A stretch of DNA of 64,000 bases. Source: Silvania hatchlandensis (GTDB taxonomy: Bacteria; Pseudomonadota; Gammaproteobacteria; Enterobacterales; Enterobacteriaceae). Position numbers and translations under genes: made by a program. The stretch covers positions 236,324 to 300,323 of the forward strand of contig NZ_JAMGZK010000052.1 in assembly GCF_025564065.1 (NCBI RefSeq). The letters run 5' to 3'. Below the pieces are notes generated by a model. That model had not been told where the DNA came from and made no database searches. It saw only the letters and a list, made by a program, of their open reading frames with translations. Below are positions 39,694 to 48,830 of the stretch, one piece after another; position 1 is the first letter of the stretch; each line of letters opens with the position of its first letter.

Positions 39694-40572
39694 TCAATCA
39701 TCCAGTGTGGGTTGCGGAGCATCGTCCGGCATTCTGACATGAACCTGAATAATACGTCGACTGTCGGCCATGGCGACCTTGAACTGGTAACCGTCAATGT
39801 CCACGGTTTCGCCCCGCGCCGGGAGGTGGCCAAAGGCCTGCATCACCAGCCCGCCGATGGTATCCACTTCATCGTCGCTGAAATGGGTGCCAAAGGTGTC
39901 GTTAAAATCTTCGATCGGCGCCAGGGCGCGCACGGTCCAGGTGTGACGACTCAACTGACGGAAGTCGATATCCTCTTCTTCGTCATATTCATCTTCGATT
40001 TCACCGACAATCAGTTCGAGAATATCTTCGATGGTCACAAGGCCGGAAACACCGCCAAATTCATCGATAACAATCGCCATGTGGTAACGCTGGGAGCGAA
40101 ACTCTTTCAGCATGCGGTCAACCCGTTTACTTTCCGGGACAACGACCGCCTGGCGTAACACTTTTTCCATGCTGAAGGCTTCAGATTCACTGCGCATAAA
40201 CGGCAGCAGATCTTTGGCCATCAAAATCCCTTCGATGTGATCTTTATCTTCGCTGATGACCGGGAAACGCGAGTGGGCGGACTCGATAATGACATCGAGG
40301 CACTCCTCCAGGGTCTGGTTGCGTTTCAGGGTAATCATCTGCGAGCGGGGGATCATGATGTCGCGAACGCGCTGGTCGGCGATGTCCATTACCCCTTCGA
40401 GCATTTCACGCGTATCTTCGTCGATAAGCTCGTTCTGCCCGGAATCACGGATCAGCTCCAGTAGTTCGTCACGGTTTTTAGGTTCACCGTGGAAAAGCTG
40501 GCTCAGAAGGAGGGAGAAAAATCCCTTTTTGCTGTTTGGTGTGTCGCTACTGTGTGAATTGTCGTCGCTCAT
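39694..40572 (-). CDS. corC: CorC/YbeX cytoplasmic CBS-domain protein (magnesium/cobalt efflux family)
   Basis: 292 residues with two CBS domains (about 70-190: [55 protein letters not shown]) and a C-terminal CorC_HlyC domain. The family was linked to CorA-dependent Mg/Co efflux; more recent work ties YbeX to ribosome maturation, in keeping with neighbours ybeY and ybeZ. It ends 5 bases before lnt begins. Confidence 0.95.
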   Translation of the reverse strand: MSDDNSHSSDTPNSKKGFFSLLLSQLFHGEPKNRDELLELIRDSGQNELIDEDTREMLEGVMDIADQRVRDIMIPRSQMITLKRNQTLEECLDVIIESAHSRFPVISEDKDHIEGILMAKDLLPFMRSESEAFSMEKVLRQAVVVPESKRVDRMLKEFRSQRYHMAIVIDEFGGVSGLVTIEDILELIVGEIEDEYDEEEDIDFRQLSRHTWTVRALAPIEDFNDTFGTHFSDDEVDTIGGLVMQAFGHLPARGETVDIDGYQFKVAMADSRRIIQVHVRMPDDAPQPTLDD

Positions 40573-40652
40573 GGCGTTTGTTAAGGGTTCTCTTGTTGGT
40601 GTTCAGTTAGCCGCAGCGGACCTGGGTCAGACGCGACGGCACATAAAGTGGA

Positions 40653-40672
40653 TACGGCGGAAGACCGCCGTA
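40653..40672 (-). terminator. Hairpin between ybeY and corC
   Basis: TACGGCGG-AAGA-CCGCCGTA, an 8-bp perfect stem directly after the ybeY stop without a T tract. It is more likely a processing or stability element within the ybeZ-ybeY-corC-lnt transcript than a terminator. Confidence 0.4.
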
Positions 40673-40676
40673 CAGA

Positions 40677-41144
40677 CTACTCTTTCTCGGCAATGTACGG
40701 ATCCTCATAGCCCAGAGCAAGCATTATCTCTGTCTCGAGGGATTCCATCTCTTCCGCTTCGTCGTCTTCAATATGATCGTAGCCCAGCAGATGCAGGCTG
40801 CCGTGTACTACCATGTGCGCCCAGTGGGCATCGAGCGGCTTTTGCTGCTCCTTCGCTTCCTGTTCAACCACCTGGCGACAGATGATCAAATCACCCAGCA
40901 GCGGCAGCTCAATGCCTGGCGGCGCTTCAAACGGGAAGGAGAGCACGTTAGTCGGCTTATCTTTCCCGCGATAGGTCAGGTTCAGCTCGTGGCTTTCGGC
41001 CTCATCCACCAGACGCACGGTGACTTCTGACTCTTCCTGGAACTGCGGGATCACCGCATCCAGCCACGCCTGGAACTGGCTCTCTTCCGGCAAACCGGAA
41101 TTGTCTTCACATGCCAGCTGTAAATCGAGGATAACCTGACTCAT
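40677..41144 (-). CDS. ybeY: Endoribonuclease YbeY
   Basis: 155 residues with the zinc motif H-x3-H-x5-H in [15 protein letters not shown] (about 110-124). YbeY is required for 16S rRNA 3'-end maturation and 70S quality control. It overlaps the ybeZ stop by 4 bases. Confidence 0.97.
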   Translation of the reverse strand: MSQVILDLQLACEDNSGLPEESQFQAWLDAVIPQFQEESEVTVRLVDEAESHELNLTYRGKDKPTNVLSFPFEAPPGIELPLLGDLIICRQVVEQEAKEQQKPLDAHWAHMVVHGSLHLLGYDHIEDDEAEEMESLETEIMLALGYEDPYIAEKE

Positions 41145-42187
41145 TTCTGCTCTTGCTCCTGGGCTTCGCGTTTGCGTTCCGCGGCCTGTTCTGCTTTACG
41201 TTTTTGTTCGGCTTCTTCCCACGCCTCATAGGCAGTGACGATGCGGGCAACCACCGGGTGGCGTACCACGTCTTCGCTGTGGAAGAAGTTAAAACTGATT
41301 TCATCGACGTCTGCCAGCACTTCAATGGCGTGACGCAGTCCGGATTTGGTGCTGCGCGGCAGGTCGATCTGGGTGATATCGCCGGTTATGACCGCTTTCG
41401 AGTTAAAGCCGATACGGGTCAGGAACATCTTCATCTGTTCGATAGTGGTGTTCTGGCTCTCATCAAGAATGATAAAGGCATCGTTCAGCGTGCGCCCACG
41501 CATGTAGGCCAGCGGAGCCACTTCGATGACGTTACGTTCAATCAGTTTCTCGACCTTCTCAAAGCCGAGCATCTCGAACAGCGCATCGTACAGCGGGCGC
41601 AGATACGGGTCGACCTTCTGGCTCAAATCGCCGGGTAAAAAGCCCAGCTTTTCGCCGGCTTCAACAGCCGGGCGAGTGAGCAGAATACGGCGGATCTCCT
41701 GACGCTCCAGCGCATCTACGGCGGCGGCAACGGCAAGATAGGTTTTACCGGTACCCGCCGGGCCCACCCCGAAGGTGATGTCATGATCGAGAATGTTGGC
41801 GATGTACTGCGCCTGATTTGGCGTGCGAGGCTTAATGACCCCACGCTTGGTTTTGATATGGATAACTTTGCCGAATTGCGGCACGCTCTCCGCACTCTGT
41901 TCCAGCACCCGGGCTTCTTTGATCGCCAGATGAAGCTTGTCCGGTTCAATATCCTGCGTTTGACCGCGCATCGGGGCAGTATCGACGTACAGGCTGTGGA
42001 GAATATCCGCAGCCGCATTGACGCAGATGGCGCGTCCGGTGAGTTTGAAATGGTTATCGCGACGATTAATTTCGATACCCAGACGTCGCTCCAGTTGTTT
42101 GATGTTGTCATCAAACGGCCCGCACAGGCTCAGCAGGCGAGCGTTGTCTGCTGGCTCAAGGGTAATTTCACGCGTATCTATGTTCAA
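41141..42187 (-). CDS. ybeZ: PhoH-like ATPase YbeZ
   Basis: 348 residues (E. coli 346). Walker [12 protein letters not shown] (about 142) and Walker [11 protein letters not shown] are intact; the C-terminus is an Arg/Glu/Gln-rich tail. It works with YbeY in rRNA maturation. A sigma-32-type promoter lies 94 bases upstream, in line with the heat-shock expression reported for the E. coli genes. Confidence 0.96.
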   Translation of the reverse strand: MNIDTREITLEPADNARLLSLCGPFDDNIKQLERRLGIEINRRDNHFKLTGRAICVNAAADILHSLYVDTAPMRGQTQDIEPDKLHLAIKEARVLEQSAESVPQFGKVIHIKTKRGVIKPRTPNQAQYIANILDHDITFGVGPAGTGKTYLAVAAAVDALERQEIRRILLTRPAVEAGEKLGFLPGDLSQKVDPYLRPLYDALFEMLGFEKVEKLIERNVIEVAPLAYMRGRTLNDAFIILDESQNTTIEQMKMFLTRIGFNSKAVITGDITQIDLPRSTKSGLRHAIEVLADVDEISFNFFHSEDVVRHPVVARIVTAYEAWEEAEQKRKAEQAAERKREAQEQEQK

Positions 42188-42280
42188 ACCGTTCCTCTTA
42201 TGTCTCGGTTGCCAGAAAGCAAAGGGTCTGTCTCATGAAATTATTCACGCCAGAGAATAAAGGCGCAAGCATTGCGAAAT

Positions 42281-42309
42281 ATATGGGGGACAGGAGGGGG
42301 AAATACAAG
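42281..42309 (-). promoter_or_regulatory. Sigma-32-type promoter for ybeZ-ybeY-corC-lnt
   Basis: On the minus strand CTTGTAT and CCCCATAT are separated by 14 bases, against the RpoH consensus CTTGAAA-N13-17-CCCCATNT. Its -35 overlaps the right edge of the miaB terminator. E. coli ybeZYX belong to the RpoH regulon. Confidence 0.65.
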
Positions 42310-42331
42310 GCCTGCCAGAAATGGCAGGCCT
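42303..42331 (-). terminator. miaB terminator
   Basis: AGGCCTGCC / GGCAGGCCT, a 9-bp perfect stem with 6-base loop, followed on the minus strand by TTGTATTT, 7 bases after miaB. The T-rich tail doubles as the -35 of the ybeZ promoter. Confidence 0.75.
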
Positions 42332-42337
42332 CAGAGA

Positions 42338-43762
42338 TCACGGCTGATAAACGCCGACGCCCAGATCGTTTTCTTTGCGGGTACGCGCAATGATGGATTC
42401 TGGCGTTTGTGCCACCCGCAGGCCCATCTCCTCTTCGGTACGTACCAGTCTGCCGCGCAGGGAGTTGGTCAGCACTTCCTGGATTTCGATGTCGACGAAT
42501 TTACCCACCAGATCCGGCGTTCCTTCGAAGTTCACCACCCGGTTGTTTTCGGTTCGGCCAGACAGCTGCATGATGCTCTTCCGCGATGTACCTTCCACCA
42601 GCACGCGCTGAACGGTGCCGAGCATGCGACGGCTCCAGGCGGTGGCCTGCTGGTTAATGCGATCCTGCAGAATATACAGGCGCTGCTTTTTCTCCTCTTC
42701 CGGCACGTCGTCAACCATATCGGCGGCAGGCGTTCCGGGACGGGCAGAGAAGATGAAGCTATAACTCACGTCGAAGTTCACCTCACCGATGATCTTCATG
42801 GTGCGCTCGAAATCGTCCGTGGATTCACCCGGGAAACCGACGATAAAATCAGAGCTTATCTGAATATCCGGGCGCGCTTCACGCAGCTTGCGAATGATCG
42901 ATTTATATTCCAGCGCGGTATGGGTGCGGCCCATCAGGTTCAGCACGCGGTCGGAACCGCACTGGATCGGCAGGTGCAGGAAGCTCACCAGCTCTGGTGT
43001 ATCGCGATAGACATCAATGATGTCATCGGTGAATTCAATCGGGTGGCTGGTGGTAAAGCGGATCCGGTCGATACCGTCAATGGCCGCCACCAGACGCAGC
43101 AGGTCGGCGAACGAGCCGGTGCTGCCGTCGTAGTTCTCACCGCGCCAGGCGTTAACGTTCTGGCCGAGCAGGTTCACTTCACGTACGCCCTGGGCCGCCA
43201 GCTGGGCGACCTCAAACAGGATGTCATCGCAGGGACGGCTCACTTCCTCACCGCGGGTATAGGGCACCACACAGTAAGTACAATATTTGTTGCAGCCTTC
43301 CATAATAGATACGAAGGCGGTCGGGCCATCGGCACGCGGTTCCGGCAGACGGTCAAATTTTTCGATTTCCGGGAAGCTGACATCGACCACCGGGCTGCGA
43401 TCGCCGCGAACGGAGTTGATCATCTCTGGCAAGCGATGCAGGGTCTGTGGGCCAAAGACGATATCCACGTAGTGAGCGCGGGTACGAATCAGTTCACCTT
43501 CCTGCGAGGCGACACAGCCGCCCACGCCAATGATGATGTCCGGATTTTTCTTTTTGAGAAGTTTCCAGCGACCTAACAGATGGAAGACTTTTTCCTGCGC
43601 TTTTTCACGGATTGAGCAGGTATTAAGCAGCAGCACATCGGCTTCTTCTGCATGTTCAGTCAGTTGATATCCGTGGGTAGCATCCAGCAGATCGGCCATC
43701 TTCGATGAATCGTATTCGTTCATCTGACAGCCCCAGGTTTTTATATGGAGTTTTTTAGTCAT
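42338..43762 (-). CDS. miaB: tRNA-2-methylthio-N6-dimethylallyladenosine synthase MiaB
   Basis: 474 residues from [15 protein letters not shown]; a longer in-frame reading adds 28 unrelated residues. The MTTase domain has three cluster cysteines (C12, C49, C83 region), the radical SAM motif is CNKYCTYC (about 157-164) and a C-terminal TRAM domain follows. It methylthiolates i6A37 in tRNAs. The usually conserved PxQSGSD loop reads PIQCGSD here. It is divergent from ubiF. Confidence 0.96.
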   Translation of the reverse strand: MTKKLHIKTWGCQMNEYDSSKMADLLDATHGYQLTEHAEEADVLLLNTCSIREKAQEKVFHLLGRWKLLKKKNPDIIIGVGGCVASQEGELIRTRAHYVDIVFGPQTLHRLPEMINSVRGDRSPVVDVSFPEIEKFDRLPEPRADGPTAFVSIMEGCNKYCTYCVVPYTRGEEVSRPCDDILFEVAQLAAQGVREVNLLGQNVNAWRGENYDGSTGSFADLLRLVAAIDGIDRIRFTTSHPIEFTDDIIDVYRDTPELVSFLHLPIQCGSDRVLNLMGRTHTALEYKSIIRKLREARPDIQISSDFIVGFPGESTDDFERTMKIIGEVNFDVSYSFIFSARPGTPAADMVDDVPEEEKKQRLYILQDRINQQATAWSRRMLGTVQRVLVEGTSRKSIMQLSGRTENNRVVNFEGTPDLVGKFVDIEIQEVLTNSLRGRLVRTEEEMGLRVAQTPESIIARTRKENDLGVGVYQP

Positions 43763-43896
43763 CGACTTGCTCGGGCTCAGGATTGCAAGCCGCATAGTGT
43801 AATGCTTTGGTGTGGTTGTGACCAGTATGAAGGTTGTCAGCCTCAAGGCAAAAAATCCGGTAAACTTAGGGGATTCTTCAATAAGGACAATTGACC

Positions 43897-45072
43897 ATGA
43901 CTATCCAACAAACCGGGATCGCCGTTGTCGGCGGCGGTATGGTCGGCGGGGCGCTGGCGCTGGGGCTGGCGCAACACGGGTTTGACGTAACGGTGATAGA
44001 GCAGGCGGCACCGCCTGCATTTGATGAGACACAGCAGCCAGATGTGCGTATTTCCGCCATCAGCGCCGCTTCCGTCGAACTGCTGCGCGGGCTGGGCGTC
44101 TGGGACGCGGTGCTGGCAATGCGCGCGCACCCTTATCGTCGGCTGGAGACCTGGGAGTGGGAAAACGCCCACGTGGTGTTTGACGCCACCGAGCTTAAGC
44201 TCCCGCTGCTGGGCTATATGGTTGAAAACAACGTACTGCAGCAGGCGCTCTGGCAGGCGCTGGACGCGCATCCGCAGGTGACGCTGCGTGTACCTGCGTC
44301 GATAAAGGCGATGCACCGCCACAACGATCAGCATCTGATCGCGCTGGATAACGGTGACGAATTGCGAGTAAAACTGCTTATTGGCGCCGACGGGGCGAAT
44401 TCCCGGGTGCGGGAAATGGCCGGGATTGGCATCCACGCCTGGCAGTATCAGCAATCCTGCATGCTGGTCACCGTCGCCTGTGAAAACGAACCGGGCGACA
44501 GCACCTGGCAGCATTTTACCCCGAACGGTCCGCACGCGTTTTTACCACTTTTCGATCGCTGGGCCTCTCTGGTGTGGTACGACTCCCCTGCACGCATTCG
44601 TCAGCTACAGGGGCTGACGATGGACCAACTGCAGCGTGAGATCGCCCACCATTTCCCGGCGCGGCTGGGCAAGGTTACGCCGGTTGCCGCAGGCGCATTC
44701 CCTCTTACCCGCCGCCATGCGCTGAGCTATGTGCGTGAGGGGCTGGCACTGGTGGGCGACGCAGCGCATACCATTCACCCCCTGGCAGGGCAGGGGGTGA
44801 ATCTGGGCTATCGCGACGTAGAGGCGCTGTTGGATGTCTTAAGCAGCGCTCGCAGTCACGGTGAAGCCTGGGCCAGCCAGCAGGTGCTTAAGCGCTATCA
44901 GACGCGTCGCATGGCGGATAATTTCCTGATGCAGTCGGGGATGGATCTGTTTTACGCGGGATTCAGCAACGATCTCGGCCCAGTGCGTATTCTGCGCAAT
45001 ATCGGCCTGATGGCGGCCGAGCGCGCGGGCGGTCTGAAACGCCAGGCGTTAAAATACGCGCTCGGACTCTAA
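43897..45072 (+). CDS. ubiF: 3-demethoxyubiquinol 3-hydroxylase UbiF
   Basis: 391 residues from the ATG after AAGGA (9 bases); a TTG two codons earlier is rejected by comparison with E. coli. It is a UbiH/COQ6-type flavoprotein monooxygenase: FAD motif [17 protein letters not shown] (about 9-25) and second FAD motif [25 protein letters not shown] (about 285-309). It hydroxylates C6 of the ubiquinone ring in the late pathway. A dispersed repeat and the tRNA-operon terminator follow. Confidence 0.96.
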   Translation: MTIQQTGIAVVGGGMVGGALALGLAQHGFDVTVIEQAAPPAFDETQQPDVRISAISAASVELLRGLGVWDAVLAMRAHPYRRLETWEWENAHVVFDATELKLPLLGYMVENNVLQQALWQALDAHPQVTLRVPASIKAMHRHNDQHLIALDNGDELRVKLLIGADGANSRVREMAGIGIHAWQYQQSCMLVTVACENEPGDSTWQHFTPNGPHAFLPLFDRWASLVWYDSPARIRQLQGLTMDQLQREIAHHFPARLGKVTPVAAGAFPLTRRHALSYVREGLALVGDAAHTIHPLAGQGVNLGYRDVEALLDVLSSARSHGEAWASQQVLKRYQTRRMADNFLMQSGMDLFYAGFSNDLGPVRILRNIGLMAAERAGGLKRQALKYALGL

Positions 45073-45081
45073 GCGGTTTTT

Positions 45082-45116
45082 CCCCTCTCCTTTTGGGAGA
45101 GGGCCAGGGTGAGGGG
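45082..45116. repeat. Dispersed CCCCTCTCC/GGGAGAGGG repeat unit
   Basis: A hairpin core CCCTCTCC-TTTT-GGGAGAGG followed by GCCAGGGTGAGGGG, the same family as the two units at 38037-38146. It lies 9 bases after ubiF, between convergent transcription units, as REP-like elements often do. Confidence 0.7.
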
Positions 45117-45149
45117 AACAAACCACTCTGTCCCCAAAGCACAAAAACA

Positions 45150-45175
45150 AAAAAGCCCGCAGAGCGGGCTTTTTT
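45150..45175. terminator. Terminator between tRNA operon and ubiF
   Basis: AAAAAGCCCGC-AGA-GCGGGCTTTTTT. The A-rich left side gives a T tract on the minus strand, ending the seven-tRNA transcript; rightward it can stop ubiF. Confidence 0.92.
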
Positions 45176-45184
45176 GCTGTTAAG

Positions 45185-45259
45185 TGGCTGGGGTACGAGG
45201 ATTCGAACCTCGGAATGCTGGTATCAGAAACCAGAGCCTTACCGCTTGGCGATACCCCA
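45185..45259 (-). tRNA. glnX: tRNA-Gln (CUG)
   Basis: 75 nt with encoded CCA, TTCGAAT T-loop and CTG anticodon in TTTCTGATA; reads CAG. It is last in the operon, at the position of E. coli glnX, and identical to the next copy. Confidence 0.97.
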
Positions 45260-45302
45260 ACAGTTGCGTTAAACAAAAGACATTCAACGACTTTTTTTAA
45301 AT

Positions 45303-45377
45303 TGGCTGGGGTACGAGGATTCGAACCTCGGAATGCTGGTATCAGAAACCAGAGCCTTACCGCTTGGCGATACCCCA
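45303..45377 (-). tRNA. glnV: tRNA-Gln (CUG)
   Basis: 75 nt, same sequence as the neighbouring tRNA-Gln(CUG). Position corresponds to E. coli glnV, the supE amber-suppressor locus. CCA is encoded. Confidence 0.97.
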
Positions 45378-45422
45378 ACAATTTTTTTTGGTGATGTCGA
45401 CCGAAATCAACACAACCTAATA

Positions 45423-45499
45423 TGGTGGCTACGACGGGATTCGAACCTGTGACCCCATCATTATGAGTGATGTGCTCTAACCAACTGAGCTACGTAGCC
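45423..45499 (-). tRNA. metU: tRNA-Met (CAU), elongator
   Basis: 77 nt with CAT anticodon in CACTCATAATG, a paired first base (G1) as in elongator tRNAs, and encoded CCA. Identical to metT at the head of the operon. Confidence 0.97.
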
Positions 45500-45516
45500 A
45501 GTACTGCTTTCTTCGA

Positions 45517-45591
45517 TGGCTGGGGTACCTGGATTCGAACCAGGGAATGCCGGTATCAAAAACCGGTGCCTTACCGCTTGGCGATACCCCA
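45517..45591 (-). tRNA. glnW: tRNA-Gln (UUG)
   Basis: 75 nt with TTG anticodon in TTTTTGATA and encoded CCA; reads CAA and CAG. Position matches E. coli glnW. Confidence 0.97.
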
Positions 45592-45623
45592 AATACTGCA
45601 GAGAACCGCAAATCGAAGAAATA

Positions 45624-45698
45624 TGGCTGGGGTACCTGGATTCGAACCAGGGAATGCCGGTATCAAAAACCGGTGCCTTACCGCTTGGCGATACCCCA
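45624..45698 (-). tRNA. glnU: tRNA-Gln (UUG)
   Basis: 75 nt, identical to the adjacent tRNA-Gln(UUG). Position matches E. coli glnU. Confidence 0.97.
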
Positions 45699-45721
45699 TC
45701 CGTGCAACGCTTATCTGGAAA

Positions 45722-45806
45722 TGGTGCGGGAGGCGAGACTTGAACTCGCACACCTTGCGGCGCCAGAACCTAAATCTGGTGCGTCTACCAATTTCGCCAC
45801 TCCCGC
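45722..45806 (-). tRNA. leuW: tRNA-Leu (UAG)
   Basis: 85 nt class II tRNA with long variable arm, TAG anticodon in ATTTAGGTT and encoded CCA; reads CUA and CUG. Second in the operon, as E. coli leuW. Confidence 0.97.
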
Positions 45807-45816
45807 AAAAAAAAGA

Positions 45817-45893
45817 TGGTGGCTACGACGGGATTCGAACCTGTGACCCCATCATTATGAGTGATGTGCTCTAACCAACTGAGCTACGTAGCC
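45817..45893 (-). tRNA. metT: tRNA-Met (CAU), elongator, first of operon
   Basis: 77 nt, identical to the metU copy, with CAT anticodon and encoded CCA. It is promoter-proximal; the operon order metT-leuW-glnU-glnW-metU-glnV-glnX is as in E. coli. Confidence 0.97.
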
Positions 45894-45933
45894 ATCTTTT
45901 TTTTCGCGTTACCTTATCGGCGTTGCGGGGCGC

Positions 45934-45962
45934 ATTATGCGTATAGACCCTTGCAGCGTCAA
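45934..45962 (-). promoter_or_regulatory. Promoter of the metT-glnX tRNA operon
   Basis: On the minus strand TTGACG, a 17-base spacer and CATAAT, each 5 of 6 to consensus, about 40 bases before metT. The bases after the -10 (GCGCCCCGC) are a GC-rich discriminator, the hallmark of stringent ppGpp/DksA control of stable RNA. Confidence 0.85.
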
Positions 45963-46078
45963 CACCTTTTTCATCGAAAATAGCGCGAATGTGACTGTTT
46001 GGTTAGGTTGCGAACAGCCTGGCCGATTATTCGGCAATTATTGGTTATTAATCGTTTTTGTCCAGCGAAACGCGAGGC

Positions 46079-46101
46079 AAAAAAAAGGCCCCGAAGGGCC
46101 T
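46079..46101 (-). terminator. asnB terminator
   Basis: On the minus strand AGGCCC-TTCG-GGGCCT followed by T7-8, 18 bases after the asnB stop. The UUCG tetraloop makes it very stable. Confidence 0.92.
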
Positions 46102-46118
46102 GATGAGGATAATTCCTG

Positions 46119-47783
46119 TTATTTATACGCGGACTGATGCACACCGACGGCACGGCCTGACGGATCGTTCATGGATTTGAACGATTCATCCCACTCAATC
46201 GCTTTTGCAGAAGAGCAAGCGACGGAAGGGCCACCCGGCACACACTCGGCAGCGCTTGGCAGTGGGAACAGCTCTTCAAAGATCTCGCGGTACAGATACG
46301 CCTCTTTAGAGGATGGCGTGTTGTACGGGAAGCGGAAGCTGGCCGTTTCCAGTTGTTGGTCAGAAACCTGCTTAGCTGCCACCTCTTTCAGGCTATCGAT
46401 CCAGCTGTAACCCACGCCGTCGGAGAACTGCTCTTTCTGACGCCAGGCGACGCTTGCCGGCAGGTAGGATTCAAAACATTCACGCAGGACATGTTTTTCC
46501 ATCTTACCGTTGCCGCACATCTTGTCCTGCGGGTTAATGCGCATGGCCACGTCGAGGAACTTCTTATCCAGGAACGGCACGCGAGCTTCTACGCCCCAGG
46601 CGGACATCGCTTTGTTAGCACGCGCGCAGTCGAACATGTGCAGCGCCTGCAGCTTACGTACGGTCTCTTCGTGCAGCTCTTTGGCATTTGGCGCTTTATG
46701 GAAATAGAGGTAGCCGCCAAAGACTTCGTCAGAACCCTCGCCGGACAACACCATCTTAATGCCCATCGCTTTGATTTTACGGGACATCAGGTACATCGGC
46801 GTTGAGGCGCGAATGGTGGTCACATCGTACGTTTCAATGTGGTAGATAACGTCGCGGATCGCATCCAGCCCTTCCTGCACCGTAAAGTGAATCTCATGGT
46901 GCACGGTGCCAAGGTGGTTTGCCACTTCCTGCGCGGCTTTCAGATCCGGGGATCCTTCCAGGCCAACGGCGAAGGAGTGCAGCTGCGGCCACCAGGCTTC
47001 GGAGCGCTCCTGATCTTCCACGCGGCGGGCGGCGTACTTTTTGGTGATCGCCGAGATAACAGAAGAGTCCAGACCGCCGGAGAGCAGCACGCCGTAAGGC
47101 ACGTCAGACATCAGGTGACTTTTTACCGCGTCTTCCAGGGCCTGAGCCAGTTCGACTTTGTCGGTGACGTTGTCTTTAACCGCATCGTAATCGAACCAGT
47201 CGCGCTGATAGTACGAACGGATTTCGCCGTCTTTGCTCCACAGGAAACTACCCGCCGGGAACTCTTTAATGGTACGGCACACTGGCACCAGGGCTTTCAT
47301 CTCAGATGCAACGTAGAAGTTGCCGAATTCGTCGTGGCCCATATACAGCGGGATAATCCCGATATGGTCGCGACCAATCAGATACGCATCTTTTTCGCTG
47401 TCGTACAGGGCAAAGGCAAACATTCCCTGCAGTTCGTCGAGGAACTCCGGACCTTTTTCCTGATACAGGGCGAGAATCACTTCACAGTCAGAGCCGGTCT
47501 GGAAGGCATAGCGATCGCCGTATTCCGCGCGCAGCGCCTGGTGGTTGTAAATTTCACCGTTAACGGCCAGCGCATGGGTTTTTTTCTCGTTATAAAGCGG
47601 CTGGGCACCGGCGTTGACGTCCACAATCGACAGGCGTTCGTGCGCCAGAATGGCTTTATCGCTGGCATAGACGCCGGACCAGTCCGGACCGCGATGGCGC
47701 ATCAGACGGGACAGCTCCAGTGCTTTTTTACGCAGTTCGACCGCGTCAGTTTTAATATCCAGTACGCCAAAAATTGAACACAT
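46119..47783 (-). CDS. asnB: Asparagine synthetase B (glutamine-hydrolysing)
   Basis: 554 residues from MCSIFGVLDIK, as in E. coli; longer reading adds 25 unrelated residues. Cys2 is the glutaminase nucleophile after Met removal; the glutaminase domain spans about 1-190, and the synthetase PP-loop is LLSGGLDSSVIS near 230-240. It makes asparagine from aspartate, glutamine and ATP. Upstream (47784-47997) is an AT-rich promoter region with no element recognised. Confidence 0.97.
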   Translation of the reverse strand: MCSIFGVLDIKTDAVELRKKALELSRLMRHRGPDWSGVYASDKAILAHERLSIVDVNAGAQPLYNEKKTHALAVNGEIYNHQALRAEYGDRYAFQTGSDCEVILALYQEKGPEFLDELQGMFAFALYDSEKDAYLIGRDHIGIIPLYMGHDEFGNFYVASEMKALVPVCRTIKEFPAGSFLWSKDGEIRSYYQRDWFDYDAVKDNVTDKVELAQALEDAVKSHLMSDVPYGVLLSGGLDSSVISAITKKYAARRVEDQERSEAWWPQLHSFAVGLEGSPDLKAAQEVANHLGTVHHEIHFTVQEGLDAIRDVIYHIETYDVTTIRASTPMYLMSRKIKAMGIKMVLSGEGSDEVFGGYLYFHKAPNAKELHEETVRKLQALHMFDCARANKAMSAWGVEARVPFLDKKFLDVAMRINPQDKMCGNGKMEKHVLRECFESYLPASVAWRQKEQFSDGVGYSWIDSLKEVAAKQVSDQQLETASFRFPYNTPSSKEAYLYREIFEELFPLPSAAECVPGGPSVACSSAKAIEWDESFKSMNDPSGRAVGVHQSAYK

Positions 47784-47997
47784 AACCTTCTCCGTTAACC
47801 CTGTTGCAGTGTGATATTGCTTGCTTATGAAAATGCCGTAAAAGGGCAGGAGCGGCAAGCGTTTTGCGGGGTAAAACTGAAATAGTGCAATAGTGATTGC
47901 CGAATGTTGAAAAAAGCGTACGTCGAGGGCAGATTTATTGATGATTATTCAATGAATGGCGATTTCTATTAGTGTTGAGTGTGTTTTTGACGGTAGA

Positions 47998-48028
47998 AAA
48001 TGAAACAACCACGTCCGGGGACGTGGTT
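47998..48028 (-). terminator. nag operon terminator
   Basis: On the minus strand AACCACGTCC / GGACGTGGTT, a 10-bp stem with 2-base loop, then TGTTTCATTTTC, 6 bases after nagD. The T tract is interrupted, so efficiency may be moderate. Confidence 0.7.
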
Positions 48029-48033
48029 TTGGC

Positions 48034-48786
48034 TTACAAAACATCGATTTCCGCGACTGAAGGATAAATCCAGCTTGGCCGAAACGGCATCGAATCAATA
48101 TCATCCAGGGTCGAGACACCTGACAGCACCAGAATGGTTTCCAGCCCGGCCTGGAAGCCCGCCAGAATATCGGTACGCAGGTTGTCGCCTACAATAACGG
48201 TTTGCTCGGAGTGAGCCTGCATTTTGTTGAGCGCCGCGCGAATGATCCACGGGCTGGGTTTGCCAACATAAAACGGCATGCGGCCGGTCATCTTCTCGAT
48301 ACCGGCACAGAGCGCGCCACAGGCAGGATAGAAGCCGCGGCCGTGAGTATCCGGATTGGTGGCGATAAAGCGAGCGCCATTCGCCACAAAAAATGCCGCC
48401 TTGTGCATCATTTCCCAGTTATAGGAACGCGTTTCACCAACGATAACAAAGTCGGGATTAACGTCAGTAATGGTGAAACCGGCTTTGTATAATTCATGGA
48501 TTAGCGCGCCTTCGCCTACCACATAGGCTTTTTTACCTTCCTGACGCTTGAGGAAGTCCGCCGTTGCCATCGCCGAGGTGTAGAACACGCTATCGGGCAC
48601 ATCGACGCCGGCAGTCGCAAAACGGTTGGCCAGATCCTGCCCGGTCTGGGACGGGAAGTTGGTGAGCAGAACCAGCGGCATACCTTTTTCAAGGATGCGG
48701 TGAAGAAATTCAGCTGCACCTGGCACGGCAACGTTGTCGTGCATCAGCACGCCATCGATATCACAAATTACATTCTTAATGGTCAT
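48034..48786 (-). CDS. nagD: Ribonucleotide monophosphatase NagD/UmpH
   Basis: 250 residues with the HAD motif DIDGVL (about 8-13) and the C2 cap domain. It dephosphorylates UMP and other nucleotides; despite co-transcription with nag genes it is not needed for GlcNAc use. It lies 44 bases after nagC and is last in the operon. Confidence 0.96.
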   Translation of the reverse strand: MTIKNVICDIDGVLMHDNVAVPGAAEFLHRILEKGMPLVLLTNFPSQTGQDLANRFATAGVDVPDSVFYTSAMATADFLKRQEGKKAYVVGEGALIHELYKAGFTITDVNPDFVIVGETRSYNWEMMHKAAFFVANGARFIATNPDTHGRGFYPACGALCAGIEKMTGRMPFYVGKPSPWIIRAALNKMQAHSEQTVIVGDNLRTDILAGFQAGLETILVLSGVSTLDDIDSMPFRPSWIYPSVAEIDVL

Positions 48787-48830
48787 GGACTACCCGACAT
48801 CAAAAAAAGAGGCGTAACTATAAAACGCTG

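Noticed and set aside
42272..43576. Long open frame antisense to miaB (434 codons)
   Set aside because: Shadow of a conserved gene; composition is an artefact of third-position GC bias and there is no ribosome-binding site.
45185..45893. Apparent array of direct repeats with regular spacing (CRISPR-like at first sight)
   Set aside because: Each repeat is a complete tRNA gene (identical Gln and Met copies); spacers differ in length and there are no cas genes.
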